Below, piece after piece: positions 1 through 8,889 of a stretch of DNA of 46,300 bases. The notes under the pieces are model-generated. The model was given only the letters and a program-made list of their open reading frames with translations. It did no database searches and was not told where the DNA came from. Position 1 is the first letter of the stretch; each line of letters begins with the position of its first letter. Both the position numbers and the translations under genes were made by a program. This DNA is from JAUXFK01 sp034189035. GTDB taxonomy: Bacteria; Desulfobacterota; UBA8473. Location: positions 1 to 46,300 of the forward strand of contig JAXHVA010000030.1 of assembly GCA_034189035.1 (NCBI GenBank), read 5' to 3'.

Positions 1-51
1 TTGATAAGCGTCGTATCCTGTGTCGAATATCTTCTGTATTGTCGCTTCCAT
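1..51 (-). mobile_element. N-terminal fragment of a transposase (possibly IS91-like), cut by the window edge
   Basis: The minus strand opens an ATG at 51 and reads MEATIQKIFDTGYDAYQ before leaving the window. An AAGG ribosome-binding-like stretch lies a few bases upstream (about 60-57). The phrase resembles the first residues of IS91-type zinc-binding transposases, but 17 residues cannot settle the family. The bases around it are more GC-rich than the hdrA upstream region, and a CCCGC/GCGGG inverted repeat lies near 100-115. Together these suit the end of an insertion sequence. Confidence 0.35.
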
Positions 52-126
52 TTAGACCTTATCTCGCTGTTGTCGCGGCCTTTCTATTACCTTCCCCCGC
101 GCTAGCGGGTCTGTTCAACAATCGTA

Positions 127-191
127 TTATATGTGTCAAAAAAAAACAAACTTAACCCCTTGTATTTTTCTCATATTTATTCTATACTTTA
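127..191 (+). repeat. Direct repeat, copy 1, carrying a promoter
   Basis: This stretch of about 65 bp recurs at 241-303, differing mainly in the length of an A-run (9 versus 7) and in a few bases at the left end. Each copy carries the same sigma-70-like promoter. The copies are about 112 bp apart, so this is a tandem duplication of the regulatory segment in front of hdrA. Confidence 0.85.
160..188 (+). promoter_or_regulatory. Upstream copy of a sigma-70-like promoter for hdrA
   Basis: TTGTAT (160-165), a 17-bp spacer and TATACT (183-188) form a near-consensus promoter pointing at hdrA. The identical box pair and spacer recur at 272-300. Transcription from this copy would add roughly 110 nt of leader. 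Function is inferred from sequence only. Confidence 0.5.
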
Positions 192-240
192 TAAGTTTAT
201 TTTTTAAAATATATAAAATTATCTTATTTATAAGATCCCA

Positions 241-303
241 TTATGTGTGTCAAAAAAACAAACTTAACCCCTTGTATTTTTCTCATATTTATTCTATACT
301 TTA
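241..303 (+). repeat. Direct repeat, copy 2, carrying a promoter
   Basis: This is the second copy of the 127-191 segment. It ends about 20 bp before the hdrA ribosome-binding site, so it holds the hdrA-proximal promoter. Confidence 0.85.
272..300 (+). promoter_or_regulatory. Proximal sigma-70-like promoter for hdrA
   Basis: TTGTAT (272-277), a 17-bp spacer and TATACT (295-300). A start 6-8 bp downstream would leave a leader of about 30 nt containing AGGAG (325-329) before the ATG at 338. Box quality, spacing and position all fit a vegetative promoter. Confidence 0.6.
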
Positions 304-337
304 AGCGTATATTAATCAATATTTAGGAGTGTGTTTG

Positions 338-2758
338 ATGGCTGAGATTTCTAGTTCAGAGGAAGAATTGAGGATTGGAGTATACATCTGTCATTGTGGG
401 TCCAACATAGCAGGTTCTGTCGATTGTAACGATGTAGCTAGTTTTGCTTCGAATTTGGCGGATGTTGTTGTTTCAAAAGATAACCAATACATCTGCTCAG
501 AACAGGGCCAGCAGTTGGTTCAAGATGATATTAAAGAGCACAACTTGAATCGAATAGTTGTGGCATCCTGTTCGCCGAGGTTACACGAGCTTACTTTTCG
601 CAGGGCCTGTATAGGGGCAGGATTAAATCCTTACTTGATGGAGATGGCCAATATCAGGGAGCAGTGTAGCTGGGTTCATAGCGACCATCCACAGGAGGCC
701 ACAAAGAAGGCCAAGGATCTTGTAAAGATGGCAGTATCAAGGGCTCGGAAGCTCGAACCTCAGGAAGAGCAGAAGGTATCTGTCACGAAATCTTCGCTTG
801 TAATAGGGGGCGGTATAGCAGGTATTCAGGCAGCACTGGATCTGGCGGATAATGGTTATCAAGTATATCTGGTGGAGAAGAATTCCAGTATCGGCGGGAT
901 TATGGCTCAACTCGATAAGACCTTTCCTACAATAGACTGTTCCATCTGAATACTGGGGCCAAAGATGATGGATGTCGGTCGACATCCCCGCATAAAGATA
1001 TTTACCCTGAGTGAGATTCAATCGATAAAGGGGTACATAGGAAACTTTAATGTAAAGATTAATAAAAGAGCCCGTCTTGTGGATGAGAATGAATGTACTG
1101 CATGCGGTGATTGTACTAAAGAATGTCCTGTTGTTATCCCCAACGAGTTCGATATAGGGCTTTCTTCACGCAAAGCGATATTTATTCCCTTTCCTCAGGC
1201 AATACCATCGTCATATGCTATTAATCAAGAAGAGTGCCTGGGAAAAGATCCGATCATATGCAACAAATGCATTCAGGTGTGTGAGAAGGGCTGTATTGAT
1301 TTTGACATGAAGGATCAGGAGGTCGAATTTACTGTAGGAACGATTATCGTTGCCACTGGAATGGAGATATATGATCCACGAGACATGGATGAATATGGGT
1401 ATACACGTTATGAAAATGTTATAACGAGCATGGAGTTCGAAAGGCTCATTAATGCTGGCGGCCCAACAAAGGGAGAGATGATCCGTATGACTGATCGTAA
1501 GGTTCCCAGTTCAGTAGCCTTCATTCAATGTGTGGGTTCTCGCTCTGTTAAAAAAGGGGGGTCTTACTGCAGTAATATTTGTTGCATGAATACTGTAAAA
1601 GATACCTTAATCCTTAAAGAACACTACCCTGATATAGACTTAAAGGTGTTTTATATAGATATAAGGGCATTTGGTAAGGGGTTTGAAGATCTATTCCGAA
1701 GGAGCAAAGGCGTAGGGGTCAACTATATTCGAGGGCTTCCCGGTCAGATAAGGGAGGATCCTGGCACAAAGAATCTAATCCTTTCAGTAGAAAATACCGC
1801 CACTAACAAACTCGAAGAATACGAAGTTGATATGGTAGTATTATCTTTGGGGGTAAAACCACATGAAGATGCCCAAAAGATACAGGAAATGTTAACCCTG
1901 CAGAAAACCTCGGATGGTTTCTACATGGAAGCCCATCCCAAATTGCAGCCGGTTGATTCTGCAACTAAGGGCATATTTTTTGCTGGATGCTCGGAAAGTC
2001 CCAAGGACATTAAAGACTCTGTTACGCAGGCCTCTGCATCGGCTTCTCGGGCAATGCGTCTTATGAGCAGTGGTGAAATAACCACAGAGGCGATAACCGC
2101 TTTAGTAGATAGGGAAAAGTGTAATATCTGCGGGATATGTGTTCATGTGTGTCCATACAATGCCATTATAACAGATAAGGAGAATAATATACCTGCACAG
2201 ATAAATCAGGTTGCCTGCATGGGATGTGGTACATGCGCAGCAGAATGTCCTAGCGATGCCATCACAATGAAGCATTATACAGACAGCCAGATAGAGGAGC
2301 AGATCGATTCATTATTAGAGGAGAACCCTAAACAGAAATTAGTAACATTTGCGTGTAACTGGTGCTCTTATGCCGGTGCTGATTATGCTGGAGTATCCCG
2401 TTTGCAGTATCCTTCACAGGTTCGTTTGATACGCACTATGTGCAGTGGCAGGGTAGACAAAAAATTTATCTGGAGAGCCTTTAGAAAAGGTGCTCCTGTA
2501 GTCCTGGTTTCTGGATGTCACTTTGGGGATTGTCACTATATCGATGCGAATCACTGGACAGAGAAAAGGGTAAAGAAGATTCGGAAAAAGATGGAGATAT
2601 TAGGCATCAGGCCTGAACGATTACAGCTTGAATGGATCAGTGCATCAGAAGGCATACGCTTTTCTAAAGTAATGAAGAAAATGGAAAAACTGCGGAACAG
2701 TGTTACCCAAAAGGAGATAGAAGAAACAAAAAAAATCCTTCAGGAACAGGACAAATAA
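338..2758 (+). CDS. hdrA: Selenocysteine-containing HdrA-MvhD fusion (heterodisulfide reductase subunit A-like)
   Basis: Flavin and iron-sulfur electron carrier of the Hdr family, which links low-potential ferredoxin with thiol/disulfide or hydride donors in the cytoplasm. The ATG at 338 is chosen because AGGAG lies 8 bp upstream. An in-frame TGA (947-949, residue 204) interrupts a single reading frame of 806 residues. It lies in DCSIUILGPKM, where HdrA proteins carry DC-x-x-C, so it replaces a cysteine. Order of parts: CHCG (18-21); FAD motif VIGGGIAG near 155; Sec204; ferredoxin-type clusters at about 253-263, 300-319, 595-605 and 627-637; and an MvhD-like [2Fe-2S] domain from about 665 with C673, C676, C702, C727 and C732. 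No hdrB, hdrC or hydrogenase gene lies in the window. Electron partners are therefore unknown. A sequencing error at the TGA is the alternative, but the frame is unchanged across it. Confidence 0.9.
947..987 (+). promoter_or_regulatory. UGA selenocysteine codon plus candidate bacterial SECIS hairpin
   Basis: The UGA is at 947-949. GGATGTC (970-976), the loop GGTC (977-980) and GACATCC (981-987) form a perfect 7-bp hairpin. The apical loop begins 27 nt after the UGA. Bacterial SECIS elements sit inside the gene just after the UGA, with the loop about 16-37 nt away and a G-U in the loop that SelB reads; this hairpin fits. The stem encodes the conserved MDVGRHP stretch, so part of the pairing could be coincidental. 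Confidence 0.7.
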
Positions 2759-2891
2759 GTTTTTTACCTTTGCATCATTGAAGCACTATGAAATAGAACG
2801 CTATCATCAAGAATCAACGATGGTCAAATTTTAATGCTTGTACTGTCTGAGCGTCTTTGATGCAACTCTCTTCAAAAAGCTGAACTTCTAC

Positions 2892-4676
2892 TTACTTTGC
2901 AATACTCAGTCTTAAAGACAATTCTGCGAGTTGTGCGCTATCAACCTTTGAAGGTGCCCCTGACATCAAACAAGTGGCCTTCTGCGTCTTTGGAAAGGCA
3001 ATCACATCTCGAATCGGTTTATCTCCACATAGGGCCATAACAAGACGATCAAAACCAATAGCAATCCCACCATGGGGGGGCGCTCCATAGTTCAATGCGT
3101 CCAACAAGAAGCCAAACTTTGTTTGCGCCTCTTCTTCCTCGATATTTAAAACGCTAAAAACCGCTGATTGTAAATCACTTTGAAATATTCTTATGCTTCC
3201 TCCCCCAATCTCAGAACCATTTAAAACAAGGTCATACGCCTTGGCCCTCACCTTATAGGGATTTGTCTTCAGTTTTGGTATGTCCTCATCAAAGGGTGCG
3301 GTGAAGGGGTGATGCCTTGCTGTATATCGCATATCATTATTATCATACTCAAGAAGGGGAAAATTTACAATCCAGGTAAAATCAAATATACCCTGTTTAA
3401 TAATCTTCAACCTTTCCCCGATATTGAGTCGTATACGCCCCAATGCCTCACTCGCTATATGATGTTTATCTGCTATAAAAATCAACAGGTCCCCTTCTGA
3501 TAATTGAACTCTTTCTGATATCGCCCGCTTTTCTGAATTGCTCAGGAACTTCTCTATAGGAGATTTCCATGAAGCAGATTCATACTTTAGCCATGTCATT
3601 CCTTTAGAACCATAAATCTCAGCAAGTTCTGAAAGGTTGTCTAAATCCTTCCTGGAAAAGCCGGAGCATCCTTTAGCATTGATCGCTTTAACAACCCCGC
3701 CTTTCGTAATCGTATCTGCAAAGATCCTGAAATGAGACCCCTCAAATATATCGGAGGTATCTATCAATTCCAAACCAAACCTTGTGTCTGGATTGTCTAC
3801 TCCATATCTCGCTATGGCCTCATCAAAGGTTAACCTCTTAAACGGTATCTCTATTTTGATATTTAAGACCTCTTTAAATATCGAGGAGATCATGCCCTCT
3901 GTAATCCTCATCACTTCTTCCTGGTCAACAAAGGACATCTCCATGTCAATCTGTGTAAATTCAGGTTGTCTGTCTGTCCTCAGATCCTCATCTCGAAAAC
4001 ACTTTACAACCTGAAAATACCTGTCAAACCCTCCTACCATCAACAATTGCTTAAATAGCTGAGGAGATTGAGGTAATGCATAAAAATTTCCAGGATTTAC
4101 CCTGCTTGGAACCAGATAGTCTCTGGCCCCTTCAGGAGTACTCTTGGTTAAGAAAGGGGTCTCAACCTCCAAAAAACCTTCTTTATAAAGATAATCCCTT
4201 ATCGACCTTGCCGCATTATTCCTGATGATGAAATTCTCCTGAAGGCTTCTCCTCCTTAAATCCAAGTACCTGTATTTGAGACGAATATCTTCAGAGACGT
4301 CCATACCTTCTTCAATATGAAAGGGAGGGGTTTTCGCATGATTGAGTATCCGAAGCTCTTTTGCGTATACCTCTATTTGTCCAGTAGACAACCTGGGGTT
4401 TTCAGTCCCCTCAGGTCTCTTAGAAACCTGCCCTTTAACAGCGATAACGTATTCACCTCGAATTTGAGATGCCCGATTATGTGAATCCTTATCTACATCC
4501 GGGCTAAAGACAACCTGTGTAATTCCATACCTGTCACGCAGGTTGACAAATACCAAGCCTCCATGATCTCTTCTGCGATGAACCCATCCCATAAGGACAA
4601 CCTCGCTATTAATTTCTTCAGTCCCTAACTGTCCGCAGTTATGAGTCCTCTTCAGCCCTACTATTGAATCGACCAA
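2892..4676 (-). CDS. aspS: Aspartyl-tRNA synthetase
   Basis: Charges tRNA-Asp with aspartate (class II synthetase, cytoplasmic). The 594 residues match the bacterial length. An N-terminal OB-fold anticodon-binding domain (about 1-110) is followed by the catalytic core with motif 2 FRDEDLRTDRQPEF (227-240), the bacterial GAD-type insertion (about 290-420) and motif 3 GGIAIGFDRL (from 536). The start is TTG at 4676, preceded by AGGAGG with 6 bp spacing. That Shine-Dalgarno sequence lies inside the last codons of the upstream remnant, whose TAA directly abuts the TTG. Whether the enzyme also charges tRNA-Asn cannot be told here. It converges on hdrA across 133 bp. Confidence 0.96.
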   Translation of the reverse strand: MVDSIVGLKRTHNCGQLGTEEINSEVVLMGWVHRRRDHGGLVFVNLRDRYGITQVVFSPDVDKDSHNRASQIRGEYVIAVKGQVSKRPEGTENPRLSTGQIEVYAKELRILNHAKTPPFHIEEGMDVSEDIRLKYRYLDLRRRSLQENFIIRNNAARSIRDYLYKEGFLEVETPFLTKSTPEGARDYLVPSRVNPGNFYALPQSPQLFKQLLMVGGFDRYFQVVKCFRDEDLRTDRQPEFTQIDMEMSFVDQEEVMRITEGMISSIFKEVLNIKIEIPFKRLTFDEAIARYGVDNPDTRFGLELIDTSDIFEGSHFRIFADTITKGGVVKAINAKGCSGFSRKDLDNLSELAEIYGSKGMTWLKYESASWKSPIEKFLSNSEKRAISERVQLSEGDLLIFIADKHHIASEALGRIRLNIGERLKIIKQGIFDFTWIVNFPLLEYDNNDMRYTARHHPFTAPFDEDIPKLKTNPYKVRAKAYDLVLNGSEIGGGSIRIFQSDLQSAVFSVLNIEEEEAQTKFGFLLDALNYGAPPHGGIAIGFDRLVMALCGDKPIRDVIAFPKTQKATCLMSGAPSKVDSAQLAELSLRLSIAK

Positions 4677-5786
4677 TTACGCCCTCCTATCTTTCAGCTC
4701 TTTCAAACTCTTCTTCAATTCAACCATATTTAATTCCCTGTCAATTGTCAGTTTATGCCACTTTTGTAATTCTTCAAGTTTTGCCTTTTTCTCTTCCTCC
4801 AGCCTCTCCCTCCTTGTTATATCTCTAACATCGGCTTGAACCGCTAGCCGGCCCATATAATTGATATCAGTAGAAGAAATCTCTATATTCATTTTCTCCC
4901 CATTTTTTCAATCCCACAAATTCATACTATTCGCGAACCTTTTCTCCTTTTAACCTCTTTAATCCCCTTTCTGAAACCAGTTCAAGGCTCTCTGGAGCGA
5001 GCAGCTTTCTAAAATCCATATTCTTCAACTCTACTTCTGTATATCCGCTCATCTGTATTAATCTCCTATTAGCAAATCTACAGACATTATCCTACAAAAC
5101 ATATATCCCATCGAAGGATTTCTCTACTAAACTCCTGTACTTCTCCTCTGACTCCTTCAACTTCTCAGTTCTTTCAATGACTTTTTGTTCATACTTTTTT
5201 CTTTTCTTTCTGAGCATATCTAGCAATATTGCTACATGTATATGTAACCAGACATAAGCCCCCCAAAGATGCAAACAATTTAGTTATTACATAGGGGTGA
5301 TTTTGGTAATACTCTGTCTCAAAAGGGGATAAGGTTTTATGAGGAATAAGGCTAAAGTAATCAAAAAGCACTAAAAGATATAACTAATAGTAGCGATGAT
5401 CCCTACAATCATAGCTTTTTCTTTGTGAATTTTTGTATTTGCAGAGAAGATAGTAAACACATATAGTATTATACCTAGTGTCTCAGCAGAACCAATGAAA
5501 TAGATAATCATCGTTAACAGCAGTATCTCAAAGATATAGTATCTGAAATGGATGGATTCAACTATTGAAACAAACCTTTGCTTTTTAATAAAGTACCTTA
5601 AAATAAAAAACCGTTAAAAGCCATATTACTATTAGAATAAAAAAGGGCATTTAGAATAGGGGCTAATTGTCCAAGCTTCAACCCATTCCCCAGAAAAAAA
5701 AACGTAATTAGCATAATAATTCTTAACCTATTACTTCTTTCGATTCCTTCTAATGCTGTACTAAGATGAAAATCTTCTTCAGACAT
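4677..5786 (-). pseudogene. Decayed membrane-bound PAS-domain sensor (signal-transduction remnant)
   Basis: Several short frames in a row on this strand join into one recognisable protein. It has a hydrophobic N-terminal part starting at MSEEDF (5786), with membrane segments such as LLLTMIIYFIGSA. A charged linker KVIERTEKLKESEEKYRSL follows, then a PAS domain beginning FDGIYVL and NRRLIQMSGYTEVELKNM, and a PAC end VRDITRRERLEEEKKA with a coiled tail ELNMVELKKSLKEL. At least two frameshifts (near 5600 and 5210) and in-frame stops (near 5370, 5090 and 4935) break it. No histidine-kinase or GGDEF domain follows, so even the ancestor may have been short. Only the last 71 codons remain as an open frame, and they may persist because they carry the aspS ribosome-binding site. 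Confidence 0.8.
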
Positions 5787-5856
5787 GATTCTCTTTACCC
5801 ATAAGCAATAAATCCTTTCACCTTCAACGTCCTTCTCTTTAAATAAAATTGTATAC

Positions 5857-6831
5857 TTACCACTTCCTCTCAATAACATAATCTGCTGTTGCCAAAAGGG
5901 CATCTTTCTCTTTAAAAGAATCAAAACATCGCATATAGTCCTTTGCTGCTTTGATATAACCTTCCGCTCTTTTATATGTATGTTCCGGGCCTTTGTAATA
6001 TTTTACCAGGTTAATCACTGCAGATACATCCTGCTCTTTTTGTTCATCCGTTTCAATTACCCTTATTATCTCCTCTCTATCAGAGGGACTGCAAACCTCT
6101 AATGTATATATTAAAGGCAAAGTGATCTTTCCTTCACATAAATCCTTCCCAATCGTCTTACCGAATTCATTCTCAGTAGAAATATAATCAAGCATGTCAT
6201 CAATCAATTGAAAAGCAATACCCAAATTTAATCCAAACCTCTCTAATGCCTTTTCCTCTTTTAAGGGTGCATTACCCAGAATTGCCCCCACCCTGCAGGC
6301 TGATGAGATCAGTACCGCTGTTTTCATCCTAATTATAAAGATATATTCCTCCTCCGTAATATAGGGATCCTTACATTTCATTAATTCCATAATCTCACCT
6401 TCAGCCAAACACGTTGTAGCATCAGAGAGAATCTTCATTACTTTTAAATCCCCAACACGCATCATCAAAGAGAAAGACTTAGAAAAAAAATAATCCCCCA
6501 TCAATACGCTTGTCTCATTTCCCCAAAGCGAATTCACTGAAGATGCTCCCCTTCTCACTTCAGCCTTGTCTATAACATCATCATGAAGCAGGGTAGCTGT
6601 ATGGATAAACTCAAAGATACTTGCAATAAAAATATGCTGGATACCTGTATAACCACAGAGTTTCGCTGAAAGGATTAAAATCATGGGTCTAAATCTCTTC
6701 CCTCCACTGGTGAGGATATACTCCCCCACTTTAGGGATCAAAGGTACCTGAGACATAACATTTTTCGAAAGTTCAGCTTCGACCCTCTTCAGATCATCGC
6801 TCACTAAATCAAAAACCTCTCCTATCTTCAT
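5857..6831 (-). CDS. ispB: Trans-polyprenyl diphosphate synthase (octaprenyl/heptaprenyl type)
   Basis: Elongates an allylic diphosphate with isopentenyl diphosphate to make the long side chain of a respiratory quinone. The 324 residues carry GGKRFRP (43-49), the first aspartate-rich motif DDVID (84-88) with the following RRG, and the second motif DDMLD (211-215) within FQLIDDMLDY, all typical of the family. Chain length cannot be read reliably from sequence; similarity to IspB/HepB-type enzymes is the basis for the symbol. It lies downstream of a repeat (6863-7027) and upstream of the sensor remnant on the same strand. Confidence 0.88.
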   Translation of the reverse strand: MKIGEVFDLVSDDLKRVEAELSKNVMSQVPLIPKVGEYILTSGGKRFRPMILILSAKLCGYTGIQHIFIASIFEFIHTATLLHDDVIDKAEVRRGASSVNSLWGNETSVLMGDYFFSKSFSLMMRVGDLKVMKILSDATTCLAEGEIMELMKCKDPYITEEEYIFIIRMKTAVLISSACRVGAILGNAPLKEEKALERFGLNLGIAFQLIDDMLDYISTENEFGKTIGKDLCEGKITLPLIYTLEVCSPSDREEIIRVIETDEQKEQDVSAVINLVKYYKGPEHTYKRAEGYIKAAKDYMRCFDSFKEKDALLATADYVIERKW

Positions 6832-6862
6832 CTAAACTCCATATCTGATCAAATTCAAAAGG

Positions 6863-7027
6863 AGCGTCTATCAATTAATGGCCATCTTGTTCAATCTCTG
6901 TGACAGGTTAGAAATATGACCATATATTTCTGCTTGTACTATGAAATGCAAAGTCATATTCAATAGAATGTTAAAATCTTTGTCTTCCTTGCCATTAGAC
7001 AAAATTGCTCATTTCTCGACGGACACT
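6863..7027. repeat. MITE-like repeat, copy 1
   Basis: The left end AGCGTCTATCAATTAATGG and the right end GGACACT match the terminal inverted repeats of the family (consensus AGTGTCCATCCATAAATGG). The inside shares AATGCAAAGTCATATTC and ACAAAATTGCTC with the copy at 41623-41811. It fills the gap between comF (stop 7047) and the polyprenyl synthase (start 6831). Confidence 0.75.
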
Positions 7028-7046
7028 ACCCATTGATTAAAAGTGT

Positions 7047-7757
7047 TTATATTGCTCTTGATAAGGTAAACACATCGACACTTGATACTCCAGCTTTTTT
7101 TAGTACTTTTGCGCATTCATTTACGGTTGCCCCACTTGTAAAAACATCATCTATTAATAAAACATCCTTACCTCTAAACCTATTCTTATTATAAAGAACA
7201 AAGGCTCCGTTAACATTCCTTTCTCTTTCTGCCTTACCTAAATTGACCTGTGGGCCTCTCCACCTCGTCCTTTTCAGATTTTTAAAATCAACAGGAATAT
7301 CGTATCTCTTTCCAACATATCTAGACAAATATAGGGCCTGGTTAAATCCTCTTTCTCTCAACCTTTTAAAATGGAGTGGAACAGGAATTATAAAATCGTA
7401 AGAATCTAAATCGAAAGAATCAAGTTCATAATTCGCCATTAATGCGCCCAAATGTTTGGCCAAAAATGTTTTCTTATTAAACTTAAACTGATGGATCTCC
7501 TCTTGTAGTACTCCTTCATAATATCCAACGGCTCGGGCTTTATTAAAATATATCTTAGAGGTTAAGCAGGCTCCGCAAAAGTGATCCCTTCCAGCTTTAG
7601 TGAGAAATGGGATGCCGCACTGTACGCATAACGGAGAGGAAATATACTTTATATGAGAAGAACATATTTTACAGACATTTTGCGTAGGAGCAATGTCTTT
7701 TCTGCAGACAAAGCATATTGTTGGAAAGAAAAAATCTAAAAGGACATCAAGCAGCAT
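7047..7757 (-). CDS. comF: ComF-type phosphoribosyltransferase-like protein
   Basis: Member of the ComF family, associated with DNA uptake and single-strand DNA handling in naturally competent bacteria; its reaction is not defined. The N-terminal half has paired CxxC zinc motifs (CFVC and CKIC, then CVQC and CGAC). The C-terminal half is a phosphoribosyltransferase fold with the PRPP loop VLLIDDVFTSGAT. The start at 7757 (MLLDVLLDFFFP) overlaps the rsfS stop by 11 bp, with GAGG just upstream; a longer frame would begin at 7781. The overlap implies translational coupling. No other competence genes are visible, so a role in transformation is not implied. Confidence 0.88.
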   Translation of the reverse strand: MLLDVLLDFFFPTICFVCRKDIAPTQNVCKICSSHIKYISSPLCVQCGIPFLTKAGRDHFCGACLTSKIYFNKARAVGYYEGVLQEEIHQFKFNKKTFLAKHLGALMANYELDSFDLDSYDFIIPVPLHFKRLRERGFNQALYLSRYVGKRYDIPVDFKNLKRTRWRGPQVNLGKAERERNVNGAFVLYNKNRFRGKDVLLIDDVFTSGATVNECAKVLKKAGVSSVDVFTLSRAI

Positions 7758-8100
7758 TAACCTCAATCCTTGGAGCATCAACCCAGAGTCCCTCTAAATC
7801 ATAAAATTCTCTTATCGGCTCATAGAATACGTGTACAATTACATCATTATAATCGAGCAATATCCATTTCGCTTCTCTAAAGCCTTCAATTCCTAAGGGG
7901 TAAACACCTTTTTTTTTCATAATTTCTTCTATCGAGGAAGCAATCCCTTGAACCTGTCTATCCGATTGCCCACCACATATTATAAAGTAATCAGCAACAG
8001 AAGTTAATTCTTTGATCTCTAATATTACTAAATTTACAGCTTTTTTATTCAAAGCGGCATGAGCACAAAGAAGAAAATTCTCCTTCGGATCTGTTTTCAT
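7747..8100 (-). CDS. rsfS: Ribosomal silencing factor RsfS (RsfA/YbeB/Iojap family)
   Basis: Binds ribosomal protein L14 and blocks joining of the subunits when nutrients are short. The 117 residues contain the family signature stretch SVADYFIICGGQSDRQVQ and, further on, EGFREAKWILLDY, DVIVHVF and REFYDLEGLWVDAP. Length and motif order are normal. It is the first gene of a small group with comF, which it overlaps. The usual neighbour nadD is absent here. Confidence 0.95.
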   Translation of the reverse strand: MKTDPKENFLLCAHAALNKKAVNLVILEIKELTSVADYFIICGGQSDRQVQGIASSIEEIMKKKGVYPLGIEGFREAKWILLDYNDVIVHVFYEPIREFYDLEGLWVDAPRIEVNAA

Positions 8101-8484
8101 TTACCTCCCTTGCGGGTATAAACCCATTCCCTTATATAGATATATACACTAATCTGTTATGAAGATCGAAACGAAAACAAATCTTATGAACAACTGAGGG
8201 CACCTCTATCCTTTTCTTGCATCCTTTTGCTTACCCCCCCCCCCTTCTTCTCATTTAACAATATTCATAGTAAAACAATACCTGTTAAAAATCAAGCACT
8301 TTAATTAAAAGAAATATATATATTTATAAAATAAAAAAGGCAAGTTTTACCTTGCCTTATGGAAGTTACTTTTTTACATTATCTACTTTGTTTGGATCTC
8401 TGTACCCTCTATGCTAAAATCCTATTGTATCTTGATAACTAAAGGTACTGACTGATCTCACGATCACAACTGATCAATGTCCCT
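8101..8484. other. Intergenic region between rplQ and rsfS
   Basis: No gene is seen. It holds the rplQ terminator (8325-8358), an uninterrupted run of 11 C at 8234-8244, and AT-rich sequence that presumably carries the rsfS promoter. I could not pick a convincing promoter. Confidence 0.6.
8325..8358 (-). terminator. Rho-independent terminator of the alpha operon
   Basis: On the minus strand AAGGCAAG, a 6-nt loop and CTTGCCTT form a perfect 8-bp stem (8337-8358) followed by TTTTTTATTTTA. It lies about 125 bp past the rplQ stop and closes the long ribosomal gene run. Confidence 0.9.
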
Positions 8485-8889
8485 CTACTTCTTCTTTTTA
8501 TCATAAGATTTCTTCTTTGGTTTCGATATCTTTTCATCAGTAATTAGTTCAATAATTGAAAGAGGGGCATTATCACCGCGCCTTCTCCCTATCTTAATAA
8601 TCCTTGTATATCCACCATTTCTATCATGATACCGGGGAGTGATTGTATCAAACAGAGTCTTGATCACTTCCTTATCATATATAACCCTTAAAACCTGCCT
8701 TCTTGAATGCAAATCACCTTTCTTTCCAAGAGTAACCATCTTTTCTACAATCTTTTGCAACTCTTTTGCCTTGGCATCTGTAGTTTCTATCCTCTCATGT
8801 TTAAAGAAAGATGTGGTCATATTTCGAAGCATAGCATCTCGATGGCTAGAAGTACGCCCTAATTTTCTCCCTGCTTTTTGATGTCTCAT
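8485..8889 (-). CDS. rplQ: 50S ribosomal protein L17
   Basis: Large-subunit protein near the exit tunnel. The 134 residues begin MRHQKAGRKLGRTSSHRDAM, the near-invariant L17 start, and contain ETTDAKAKELQKIVEKM and YTRIIKIGRRRGDNA, followed by a lysine-rich tail. The start overlaps the rpoA stop by 4 bp (ATGA), so the two are translationally coupled as in the standard alpha operon. It is the last gene before the terminator. Confidence 0.98.
   Translation of the reverse strand: MRHQKAGRKLGRTSSHRDAMLRNMTTSFFKHERIETTDAKAKELQKIVEKMVTLGKKGDLHSRRQVLRVIYDKEVIKTLFDTITPRYHDRNGGYTRIIKIGRRRGDNAPLSIIELITDEKISKPKKKSYDKKKK

Noticed and set aside
947..964. Frameshift or nonsense pseudogene in hdrA
   Set aside because: The frame is the same on both sides of the TGA, the codons after it complete the conserved motif, and a SECIS-like hairpin follows.
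338..2758. A genetic code in which UGA is a sense codon
   Set aside because: Other genes (rplN, rsfS, the IS630 fragment) end at TGA exactly where their families end, and no other gene has an internal TGA.
2769..2866. Terminator between hdrA and aspS
   Set aside because: TTGCATCA and TGATGCAA could pair, but they are 80 bp apart with no T-run after a compact stem.
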